From contig NZ_KI421513.1 of assembly GCF_000473325.1 (NCBI RefSeq), positions 1,249,217-1,313,216 of the forward strand: 64,000 bases of DNA, given 5' to 3'. The DNA comes from Leisingera caerulea DSM 24564 (GTDB lineage Bacteria; Pseudomonadota; Alphaproteobacteria; Rhodobacterales; Rhodobacteraceae). Position numbers and translations under genes: made by a program. The notes below the pieces were generated by a model. It saw only the letters and a program-made list of their open reading frames with translations. It searched no databases and was not told the origin of the DNA. Position 1 is the stretch's first letter. Every line of letters starts with the position of its first letter. Shown in pieces: positions 56,581-64,000 of this stretch.

Positions 56581-58128
56581 ATGCAGGACTTCGCTTCGAT
56601 CGAATGGTTTGTACTGGCGGCGCTGTGCGCTGCAACGGCTGCCGCAGCGGTCTGGTGGCTGTCGCCCACACCCCGCCGCCGCGGCATGGGGCACGACCTG
56701 CTGGCCGCCGATGGCCGCACCGATGCTGTGTTCCTGTTTGACGACAACAGCCTGATCGGCTGGTCTTCGGGCGCGCGGAAATTCATTGGCGACCAGGCAG
56801 AGAACTTCGACTGGAGCATGCTGCGCGACCAGCTTGCCCGCAGCTACCCGGGCCTGCCGCAATCGCCGGGTTTCCTCAAAGACGTCGGCCCGCTGGTTCT
56901 GTCCGGCACTGCCGCCGCCGAAAGCCGCGAAGCGCATTGCGAATGGATTGACGGGGTGACCCGGGTGCAGCTGCGCCGCAGCACCCTGGAAGAGCAGAAC
57001 AAATCCCTGGATCAGGAGCTGACCACCCTGCGCGCCGCGGTCCACCAGGCGCCCTACCCGGTCTGGCTGCAATCGGAAGAGGGCAATGTCACTTGGTCCA
57101 ACCTCGCCTACGACAACCTGAGCCAGAAGATCCGCGGCCGGAATGCGGATTTTTCCGATCCCCTGTTTACCGACCTGCATGATCCAATGACCAGCGGCAA
57201 GCCGGAGCGGATCTCCATCCCGCTGCCGGAAAGCAAGAAAAAGCTGTGGTATAACGTCTCGACCACCGAGACCGAGGCCGGCTGGCTGTGCCATGCGGTC
57301 GACGTGAACGCTGTGGTCGATGCCGAAGTGGCCCAGCGCAATTTTGTGCAGACACTGGCCAAGACCTTTGCCCAGCTGTCGATCGGCCTGGCGATTTTCG
57401 ACCGCAACCGCCAGCTGGTGCTGTTCAACCCGGTGCTGATCGACCTCACCGCCCTGCCCGCGAACTTCCTCAGCTCGCGGCCCAACCTGCTCACCTTCTT
57501 CGACCGGCTGCGCGATCAGCGGATGATGCCGGAGCCCAAGAGCTATTCCAGCTGGCGCCACCAGATGGCAGACCTGCTGGAAGCTGCCGCTGAAGGCCGG
57601 TACCAGGAAACCTGGTCGCTGCCGTCGGGCTCAGTCTACAAGGTATCCGGCCGCCCGCACCCGGATGGTGCTATCGCCTTTCTGTTCGAGGATATCACCG
57701 CCGAAGTGACTCTCACCCGCCAGTTCCGCTCAGAGCTGGAAATGGGGCAGTCGATCCTGGACCAGATGGACGAGGCCATCGCGGTCTTTGCCAGCGACGG
57801 CACAATGACTTTCTCCAACACCGCCTATGGCAGCCTGTGGCAGATGGACCCGGAGGCGAGCTTTGCCAAAGTGTCGATCATGGATGCCAGCCGGGTATGG
57901 CAGAACACCAGCGCCCCGACCCCCGTCTGGGGAGAGATCCGCGACTTTGTCGCCGGCTGCGACGGACGTGAGGCCTGGTGGTCGCGCGTCCAGCTGCGCG
58001 ATGGCACCCCGCTGATCTGCAAGGTCTCCGCAATCCAGAATGGCGCCACTATGGTCAGCTTCCGCACGCCGGAAACCGCTGCCCTGCCGGCATGCCAGGA
58101 ACGCTTCCCCGCGATCACCCAGGGCTGA
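56581..58128 (+). CDS. membrane PAS-domain protein, DivL-like without kinase domain
   Basis: 515 residues. One N-terminal membrane helix (FVLAALCAATAAAAVWW) is followed by three to four PAS-like units: about residues 45-110, 150-250, 265-390 (FAQLSIGLAIFDRNRQLVLFNPVLIDLTALP) and 400-500 (ILDQMDEAIAVFASDGTMTFSNTAY). The third resembles the PAS region of Caulobacter DivL, but the protein ends after the last PAS with no DHp or ATPase part. DivL acts on CckA and so on CtrA; kinase-less DivL-like PAS proteins are described in Rhodobacterales. AGGA precedes the ATG. Heads an operon with tsaE. Confidence 0.75.
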   Translation: MQDFASIEWFVLAALCAATAAAAVWWLSPTPRRRGMGHDLLAADGRTDAVFLFDDNSLIGWSSGARKFIGDQAENFDWSMLRDQLARSYPGLPQSPGFLKDVGPLVLSGTAAAESREAHCEWIDGVTRVQLRRSTLEEQNKSLDQELTTLRAAVHQAPYPVWLQSEEGNVTWSNLAYDNLSQKIRGRNADFSDPLFTDLHDPMTSGKPERISIPLPESKKKLWYNVSTTETEAGWLCHAVDVNAVVDAEVAQRNFVQTLAKTFAQLSIGLAIFDRNRQLVLFNPVLIDLTALPANFLSSRPNLLTFFDRLRDQRMMPEPKSYSSWRHQMADLLEAAAEGRYQETWSLPSGSVYKVSGRPHPDGAIAFLFEDITAEVTLTRQFRSELEMGQSILDQMDEAIAVFASDGTMTFSNTAYGSLWQMDPEASFAKVSIMDASRVWQNTSAPTPVWGEIRDFVAGCDGREAWWSRVQLRDGTPLICKVSAIQNGATMVSFRTPETAALPACQERFPAITQG

Positions 58129-58177
58129 GCAGGGAAACCGGCTTGCAGCAGTCCGGCTGCGGCGGCATTGTACCGCC

Positions 58178-58654
58178 ATGACCACCCATACTGCGGCCTG
58201 CACGCTGAACTCACCGGATGACACGGCCCGCTTGGCCGCTCAAATCGCCGGGGCCCTGCGCCCCGGCGATTGTCTGCTGCTGGAGGGTGTGATCGGCGCC
58301 GGCAAGACCCATTTCGCCCGCCACCTGATCCAATCGCTGATGGAAGTGCCCGAGGACGTGCCCTCCCCCACTTTCACATTGGTACAGACCTATGACGTGC
58401 CCGCCGGCGAGCTGTGGCACACTGACCTCTACCGGTTGTCCTCGCTGGACGAACTGGAGGAGCTGGGCCTGACCGAAGCGTTCGACTCCGCGATCTGCCT
58501 GGTAGAATGGCCGGACCGGCTGGCCGAACTGACGCCTGCTCATGCCCTGCATCTGACGCTGGTGCTGGACCCCGAACACGAAGACCGCCGCCATCTGACG
58601 CTCCGCTGGAGCGATCCGAAATGGCAGCCCCTGATGGAGCGCATCTGCGCATGA
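58178..58654 (+). CDS. tsaE: tRNA threonylcarbamoyladenosine biosynthesis ATPase TsaE
   Basis: 158 residues. Walker A is EGVIGAGKTHFARHLI near residue 36, then SPTFTLVQTYDV, the HTDLYRL stretch and CLVEWPDRL. It hydrolyses ATP to cycle TsaB-TsaD in t6A synthesis; tsaD lies at 46.6 kb. The start follows the PAS gene by 49 bases and its stop overlaps amgK by ATGA. Confidence 0.95.
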   Translation: MTTHTAACTLNSPDDTARLAAQIAGALRPGDCLLLEGVIGAGKTHFARHLIQSLMEVPEDVPSPTFTLVQTYDVPAGELWHTDLYRLSSLDELEELGLTEAFDSAICLVEWPDRLAELTPAHALHLTLVLDPEHEDRRHLTLRWSDPKWQPLMERICA

Positions 58655-59649
58655 CTGACCGCAAAACCCTTTGCGAAACTTTCCTGTCCGCAACGCCGTA
58701 TGCCGCCTGGCAGCGCGGCCCGCTGGCCGACGACGCCTCCAACCGCCGTTATGAGCGGCTGACAGGTGCCGATGGCAAGACAGTGGTGCTGATGGACGCA
58801 CCGCCGGAAAAGGGCGAGGACGTCCGCCCGTTCATCCACGTTGCCGGGTATCTGCGGGACCAGGGCCTTAGCGCTCCGGAGATCCTGGCTCAGGATATTG
58901 AACACGGCTTTCTGCTACTGGAGGATCTGGGCGACGATCTCTATGCCCGGGTCATCCTGCGGGAACCAGCGCTGGAAATGGAGCTGTACGAAGCGGCAAC
59001 CGATGCGCTGGCGGCGCTGCACCAGGCGCCGATGCCGGATCTGGAGCCGTACGGCCCGCGGATCATGGCGGAGATGTCCGGGCTGGCGCTGTCGAAATAC
59101 CGTGCCGGTATCCTCGGCAGCCAGGATCCGGATCTGCAGGCCCGGTTCGAGGATCTGTTCGAAGACATCCTGCGCGGGACCGTCAAGGGCGACCCGGTGC
59201 TGGTGCAGCGCGATTATCACGCCGAAAACCTTCTTTGGCTGCCAGACCGCGAGGGCGTTGCCCGCGTCGGCCTCTTGGATTTCCAGGACGCCCGCGCAGG
59301 CCATCCAGCCTATGATCTGGTGTCGCTGCTGCAGGATGCCCGCCGCGACGTGCCCGCCGGCATCGAAATGCAGATGATCGACCGCTATATCGCAGCCTCT
59401 GGCGCAGATGAAACCGGCTTCCGCACCGCCTATACTGTGCTCGGCGTGCAGCGGAATATGCGTATTCTCGGCGTCTTCGCCCGGCTCAGCATGGATTACG
59501 GAAAACCCCATTACGTGGACCTGATCCCGCGGGTTTGGGACCATTTCATGCACGGGCTGGAACACCCTGCGCTGGCCCCGATCGGAGACCTGCTGCGCGA
59601 GAACCTGCCGGCCCCGACCCCGGAAAACCTGGATAAGCTGAGGCCCTGA
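58651..59649 (+). CDS. amgK: anomeric sugar kinase of peptidoglycan recycling (AmgK-like)
   Basis: 332 residues, an aminoglycoside-phosphotransferase fold. ASNRRYERL with VVLMDAPPEKGED holds the ATP-binding Lys region; the catalytic loop is VQRDYHAENLLWL and the metal site GLLDFQDARAGHPAYDLVSLL. With MurU downstream it fits AmgK, which phosphorylates N-acetylmuramate/N-acetylglucosamine at C1 in the recycling route that bypasses MurA. Adjacent gene order makes this assignment good. Overlaps murU by TGATG. Confidence 0.9.
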   Translation: MTDRKTLCETFLSATPYAAWQRGPLADDASNRRYERLTGADGKTVVLMDAPPEKGEDVRPFIHVAGYLRDQGLSAPEILAQDIEHGFLLLEDLGDDLYARVILREPALEMELYEAATDALAALHQAPMPDLEPYGPRIMAEMSGLALSKYRAGILGSQDPDLQARFEDLFEDILRGTVKGDPVLVQRDYHAENLLWLPDREGVARVGLLDFQDARAGHPAYDLVSLLQDARRDVPAGIEMQMIDRYIAASGADETGFRTAYTVLGVQRNMRILGVFARLSMDYGKPHYVDLIPRVWDHFMHGLEHPALAPIGDLLRENLPAPTPENLDKLRP

Positions 59650-60341
59650 TGCAGCGCTCCCCCGATGCCGTCATGCTGTTTGCCGCAGGTTTTGGCACCC
59701 GCATGCGGGAGCTGACGCGCGACAAGCCAAAACCAATGATCGAGGTGGCGGGCCGGCCGCTGATCGCCCATGCGCTGGAGCTTGTGCGCGAAGCAGGCCC
59801 AGCACGCATAGCGGCTAACCTGCACTACAAGCCAGAGCCTTTGAAGGCCTTGTTAGAGCCTGAAAAGGTGCTTCTTAGCCATGAGACACCAGACATTCTC
59901 GACACCGGCGGCGGGCTGCGAAAAGCCTTGCCGCTTCTTGGGGACAGCCCGGTCTTCACCATGAACACCGACGCCATCTGGAAGGGCCCGAACCCGCTGC
60001 AGATGGCGCAGGATGCCTGGGATCCAAAGCGCATGGATGCGCTGCTGGTCTGCGTGCCGCTGAACCGTGCCGTTGGCCGCACCGGCGGCGGTGATTTCTC
60101 GGCAGATGCCGAGGGGCGCATACGCCGCGGCGGCGATCTGGTCTATGGCGGGGTTCAGATCCTGAAAACGGAGGGTCTGCATCAGGTTGAAGACAGGGTT
60201 TTCTCCCTGAACGTTCTCTGGAACCAGATGGCGGCAGACGGCCGGCTGTTTGCGCTGGAATATCCCGGCCGCTGGTGCGATGTGGGCCACCCCGAAGGGA
60301 TCACACTGGCCGAGGATCTGATAGCCGCAGATGATGTTTGA
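59649..60341 (+). CDS. murU: N-acetylmuramate alpha-1-phosphate uridylyltransferase (MurU-like)
   Basis: 230 residues. The nucleotidyltransferase signature is AVMLFAAGFGTRMRELTRDKPKPMIEVAGRPLI, with DTGGGLRKALPLLGDSPVFTMNTDAIW later. It makes UDP-MurNAc from MurNAc-1-P made by AmgK. GDP-mannose-type relatives share the motif, but the amgK neighbour decides. Its end overlaps addB by eleven bases. One TTAGAG motif copy is at 59853-59866. Confidence 0.9.
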   Translation: MQRSPDAVMLFAAGFGTRMRELTRDKPKPMIEVAGRPLIAHALELVREAGPARIAANLHYKPEPLKALLEPEKVLLSHETPDILDTGGGLRKALPLLGDSPVFTMNTDAIWKGPNPLQMAQDAWDPKRMDALLVCVPLNRAVGRTGGGDFSADAEGRIRRGGDLVYGGVQILKTEGLHQVEDRVFSLNVLWNQMAADGRLFALEYPGRWCDVGHPEGITLAEDLIAADDV

Positions 60342-63264
60342 ACCATCCACCAAACCGCGCCTGTTTGCCGTGCCCTGCGGCGCCGATTTCCCGCGAGCGC
60401 TGGTCGAGGGCTTGCGCAGCCGCAGCCAGGACCTGCCGCCGGAGGCACTGGCGCGGGCCGAACTGATCGTCAACACCTCCCGCATGGCGCGCCGGGTGCG
60501 CAGCCTGTTTGACGCAGGCCCAGCCATGCTGCTGCCGCGGATGCTGCTGCTGACCGATCTGGCCCAGCGCGCCACGCTGGACGGCCTGCCGCCGGCCCTG
60601 CCCCCTTTGCGGCGCCGGCTGGAACTGTCGCAGCTGATTGCGAAACTGCTGGACGCCCAGCCCGACCTCGCCTCCCGCGCCTCGCTCTATGATCTGTCCG
60701 ACAGCCTGGCTGCGCTGATTGACGAGATGCAGGGCGAAGGCGTCAGCACCGATACGATCCGCACGCTGGATGTGTCTGACATGTCGGGCCATTGGGCCCG
60801 CGCGCAGGCCTTTATCGGAATCGCGGATGAATTCACCGGCCTGCATGAGGGCGCGATGGATGCTCAGGCCCGGCAGCGCCAGGTGGTGCTGAACTTGATC
60901 GAACAATGGCAAGACAGCCCGCCGCAGCATCCGGTGATCCTGGCCGGCTCCACCGGCTCGCGCGGCACGACGCTGATGCTGATGCAGGCCATCGCGCGGC
61001 TGCCGCAAGGGGCTGTGGTGCTGCCCGGCTTCGACTTTGATCAGCCGGAGCATGTCTGGAGCGGGCTGGATGATCCGCTGATCTCGGAGGATCACCCGCA
61101 GTACCGGTTCCACAAGCTGATGAAGGATCTGGAGCTGTCACCGGGCGACGTGCAGCCCTGGACAGACACCCCGCCGGTCTCGCCCGAGCGCAACCGGCTG
61201 GTCTCGCTGGCGTTGCGCCCTGCCCCGGTCACCGATGCCTGGATGAACGAAGGCCCGCTGCTGACCGGTTTGGACAGGGCCACCGAAAACCTCACCCTTG
61301 TCGAGGCCCCCAGCCCCCGCGCCGAGGCGCTGGCCATCGCGCTGCGGCTACGGCAGGCGGCAGAGGACGGGCAGACCGCGGCGCTGATCACCCCGGACCG
61401 GATGCTGACCCGCCAGGTTTCTGCCGCGCTCGACCGCTGGGACATCCTGCCCGATGACTCGGCCGGCCAGCCCTTGCAGCTGTCGCCGCCGGGCCGGTTC
61501 CTGCGCCATGTGGCGGGGCTGTTCTGCAAACCGCTGGCCTGCGACAGCCTGCTGACCTTGCTGAAACACCCGCTTACCCATGACGGCGCGGATCGCGGCG
61601 ACCATCTGCGCCAGACGCGCGAGCTGGAGCTGTCCCTGCGCCGCAATGGCCCGCCCTTCCCGGATGCCGCGGCCTTTGCCGGTTTTGAAAACGGCCGTGA
61701 CCTGACGCCCGGCTGGACCGCATGGCTGTCAGCTTGTTTTGCGGATCAGGAGATCGCCGGCACCCTGCCCCTGACGGATTGGGTGGAGCGGCTGCGCGGT
61801 CTGGCCGAACGCATTGCCGCCGGCAGCCAGGCCGAGGGCGCTGGCACCCTGTGGCACAAGAAGGCCGGCCAGGCCGCCCTTGCCTGCATCGAAAATCTGG
61901 AAGCTGAGGCACCGTATGGCGGTGAAATGTCCGCCCGCGACTTCGCTGACTTGCTGGGCGCGCTGCTGAGCCAGGGTGAGGTGCGCGACCGCGATGCGCC
62001 TTACGGATCGATCATGATCTGGGGCACATTGGAAGCGCGTGTGCAAGGAGCCGATCTGGTGATCCTTGGCGGCCTGAACGAAGGCAGCTGGCCCGAAGCC
62101 GCCAGTCCCGACCCCTGGCTGAACCGCCAGCTGCGCAATCAGGCGGGGCTTCTGCTGCCCGAACGGCGCATCGGCCTGTCGGCGCATGATTTTCAGCAGG
62201 CCATCGCCGCGCCAGAGGTCTGGCTGACCCGCGCCGAACGCTCGGAAGAAGCCGACACCGTACCCTCGCGCTGGCTGAACCGGCTGACCAACCTGCTGTC
62301 CGGCCTGCCGGACCAGGGCGGCCGTGCGTCCCTGGAAACGATGCGGGCCAAAGGCCGCCAGTGGCTCGGCTGGGCGGAAGCGCTGGAGGAACCGACGCCG
62401 CTTCCGCAATACCCCCGCCCGTCCCCGTGCCCGCCGGTGGCGGCCCGCCCGCGGCGGCTGACGATCACCGAAATTCCGCGTCTGATCCGCGATCCTTATG
62501 CGATCTACGCCAAACATGTCCTGCGGCTCAAACCGCTTAACCCGCTGGTGCAGGAACCCGACGCCCTGCTGCGCGGGATCGTGGTGCATGAGGTTTTTGA
62601 GCATTTCATCAAGGAAGCCCAAGCAGACCCTTCGCTGCTGACCACCAGTCATCTGATCGGAAAAACCCGCGAGTTGCTGGAAATCCACGTGCCTTGGCCA
62701 GTCGCCCGCATCCTGTGGCACAGCCGCATCCGCAAGATTGCCGGCGACTTCGTCCTGGCCGAGCAAGAGCGCCAGGCCCGAGCCAAACCAGTTGCTTTCG
62801 AAGCCAAGGGCAGCGCCCGGCTGGATCCGCTGGACTTCACCATCGCCTGCCGCGCCGACCGGATCGACATGGACGACCGCGGCTTTCTGCATCTCTACGA
62901 CTATAAAACGGGCACGCCGCCCAGCGAGACGCAGCAGAAGAAGTTTGAAAAACAGCTGCTGATCGAGGCTGCCATGGCCGAAGAAGGCGCCTTTGACGAC
63001 CTCGGCGCGGCGGAAGTGGCGCGCGCTATGTTCATAGGATTGGGCAGCAAGTTGAGCGAAGTGCGCGCACCGCTGGAGGACGAGCCGCCCGCCAAAATCT
63101 GGGATGAGCTGCGCACGCTGATCGGAGCCTACTTCGAGCCTGATCAAGGCTATTCCAGCCGGCGCATGGTGCACCGCGACGACATCGCCGGCGACTATGA
63201 CCACCTCGCACGCTACGGCGAATGGGACCGCAGCGCCACACCTCAGCAGGAGGATCTGGCATGA
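60331..63264 (+). CDS. addB: double-strand break repair protein AddB (alphaproteobacterial type)
   Basis: 977 residues. A helicase-like core without an evident Walker A is followed by a PD-(D/E)XK nuclease near residues 710-900, with RADRIDMDDRGFLHLYDYKTGTPPSETQQKKFEKQL, including the catalytic D-YK pair. With AddA it forms the recombination nuclease-helicase that replaces RecBCD. ATGs at 60331 and 60334 are adjacent. Overlaps murU and, by ATGA, addA. Confidence 0.94.
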   Translation: MMFEPSTKPRLFAVPCGADFPRALVEGLRSRSQDLPPEALARAELIVNTSRMARRVRSLFDAGPAMLLPRMLLLTDLAQRATLDGLPPALPPLRRRLELSQLIAKLLDAQPDLASRASLYDLSDSLAALIDEMQGEGVSTDTIRTLDVSDMSGHWARAQAFIGIADEFTGLHEGAMDAQARQRQVVLNLIEQWQDSPPQHPVILAGSTGSRGTTLMLMQAIARLPQGAVVLPGFDFDQPEHVWSGLDDPLISEDHPQYRFHKLMKDLELSPGDVQPWTDTPPVSPERNRLVSLALRPAPVTDAWMNEGPLLTGLDRATENLTLVEAPSPRAEALAIALRLRQAAEDGQTAALITPDRMLTRQVSAALDRWDILPDDSAGQPLQLSPPGRFLRHVAGLFCKPLACDSLLTLLKHPLTHDGADRGDHLRQTRELELSLRRNGPPFPDAAAFAGFENGRDLTPGWTAWLSACFADQEIAGTLPLTDWVERLRGLAERIAAGSQAEGAGTLWHKKAGQAALACIENLEAEAPYGGEMSARDFADLLGALLSQGEVRDRDAPYGSIMIWGTLEARVQGADLVILGGLNEGSWPEAASPDPWLNRQLRNQAGLLLPERRIGLSAHDFQQAIAAPEVWLTRAERSEEADTVPSRWLNRLTNLLSGLPDQGGRASLETMRAKGRQWLGWAEALEEPTPLPQYPRPSPCPPVAARPRRLTITEIPRLIRDPYAIYAKHVLRLKPLNPLVQEPDALLRGIVVHEVFEHFIKEAQADPSLLTTSHLIGKTRELLEIHVPWPVARILWHSRIRKIAGDFVLAEQERQARAKPVAFEAKGSARLDPLDFTIACRADRIDMDDRGFLHLYDYKTGTPPSETQQKKFEKQLLIEAAMAEEGAFDDLGAAEVARAMFIGLGSKLSEVRAPLEDEPPAKIWDELRTLIGAYFEPDQGYSSRRMVHRDDIAGDYDHLARYGEWDRSATPQQEDLA

Positions 63265-64000
63265 CTATCCGCGACGCCGCCTCTGAGGCGCAATTCCGCG
63301 CCGCGCGCCCCGACGCCTCTACCTGGCTGGCGGCAAATGCAGGCTCGGGGAAGACGAAGGTGCTGACGGACAGGGTGGCGCGGCTGTTGCTGAAAGGCGT
63401 GCAGCCGCAGCACATCCTGTGCCTCACCTACACCAAGGCCGCCGCCAGCGAGATGCAGAACCGGCTGTTCAAACGGCTGGGGGAATGGGCGATGCTGGGC
63501 GATCCCGCGCTGATCGCTGCACTGACCGAGCTGGGGGAGGTCAGCACAGCAGCCGAGGATCTGGCCCAAGCGCGCACCCTGTTTGCCCGCGCTATCGAGA
63601 CACCGGGCGGACTGAAGATCCAGACCATCCATTCGTTCTGTTCCTCGCTTCTGCGAAGGTTTCCGCTGGAGGCCGGCGTCAGCCCGCAATTCTCCGAGAT
63701 GGACGACCGCGCGGGCCAACTGCTGCGGGCGGAGATCATGGAGGACTTTGCCCAAGGGGGCGAGGCGCCGCTGGTCGATGCCCTGGCGCGCCATGTAAGC
63801 GATAGTGATTTTGAGACGCTCACCGCCGCCATTTGCCAACGCCGCGCTGATTTCGGCGAGCCGCTGGACTGGAACGGACTGCTGGAGCTGTTCGGGCTGC
63901 CTGAGGGATTTGACGAGACCGCGCTAGAGGCACTGGTGTTCCTCGGCGGCGAGGAAGAGCTGCTGCAGCGCACCCGCGAGATGCTGGGGCAGGGCGGTTC
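63261..64000 (+). CDS. addA: double-strand break repair helicase AddA, 3' truncated by window edge
   Basis: The first 246 residues of a protein usually over 1100 long. WLAANAGSGKTKVLTDRVARLLL is Walker A of the UvrD family, followed by PQHILCLTYTKAAASEMQNRL (motif Ia) and GGLKIQTIHSFCSSLLRRFPLEAGV. The ATG overlaps the addB stop and AGGAGG lies upstream. The rest is beyond the window. Confidence 0.95.
   Translation, partial: MTIRDAASEAQFRAARPDASTWLAANAGSGKTKVLTDRVARLLLKGVQPQHILCLTYTKAAASEMQNRLFKRLGEWAMLGDPALIAALTELGEVSTAAEDLAQARTLFARAIETPGGLKIQTIHSFCSSLLRRFPLEAGVSPQFSEMDDRAGQLLRAEIMEDFAQGGEAPLVDALARHVSDSDFETLTAAICQRRADFGEPLDWNGLLELFGLPEGFDETALEALVFLGGEEELLQRTREMLGQGG

Overview
The window is a gene-dense, GC-rich chromosomal segment of an alphaproteobacterium, most likely a marine roseobacter-group Rhodobacteraceae (Leisingera/Phaeobacter/Ruegeria type). 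The genus is inference. Evidence for the group is the regB / senC-regA cluster near ahcY, the petP-petR-like pair, the hemD-mitofilin-hemY block, a CtrA-type promoter box and a tsaE-amgK-murU-addB-addA operon. No photosynthesis genes, insertion sequences, phage genes or CRISPR arrays are visible, and base composition looks uniform.

Layout. 0-7 kb: a truncated DMT transporter, a divergent SDR/LysR pair, a small membrane protein, an AraC regulator, an MgtC-like protein, ilvE, and divergently the MarR/OmpR pair petP-petR. 7-11 kb: HDAC-like deacetylase, xseB, ispA and dxs (isoprenoid supply). 11-18 kb: an NAD-dependent epimerase, a methyltransferase, and a leftward operon (acyl-CoA dehydrogenase, SelW-like protein, NDP-forming acyl-CoA ligase, CaiD-like hydratase) with a divergent GlxA-type regulator, suggesting carnitine/gamma-butyrobetaine-type CoA catabolism. 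18-27 kb: DUF2157 and VOC proteins, adenine deaminase plus AMP nucleosidase, HU, LysE and EamA exporters, DUF4202, msrB-msrA. 27-40 kb: HyuA, queG, a GST, mtgA, and a gltD...gltB operon split by two small genes; then divergent uppP. 41-49 kb: NDUFA9-like protein, globin, tRNA-Leu(CAG), hemY, mitofilin-like protein with a Thr-Glu repeat, hemD, tsaD, gpsA, YciI, EVE and DUF1761 genes. 50-56 kb: PRC-barrel protein, ahcY with a structured leader, a small secreted protein, an HD hydrolase, and the regA/senC/regB redox cluster. 56-64 kb: a PAS protein resembling DivL without a kinase domain, then tsaE, amgK, murU, addB and a truncated addA, apparently one operon.

The most interesting signals lie between and within otherwise ordinary genes. 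A perfect CtrA-type box precedes the kinase-less PAS gene. The ahcY leader folds, and a terminator of the opposite polarity overlaps it. A family of four intergenic repeats is present, one of which supplies the apparent queG start codon. A TTAGAGACTGTTTT-like motif recurs in one codon phase in several unrelated genes. A parS-like site lies inside hemD, and a GGAAC-N17-CGTT promoter precedes the PRC-barrel gene.
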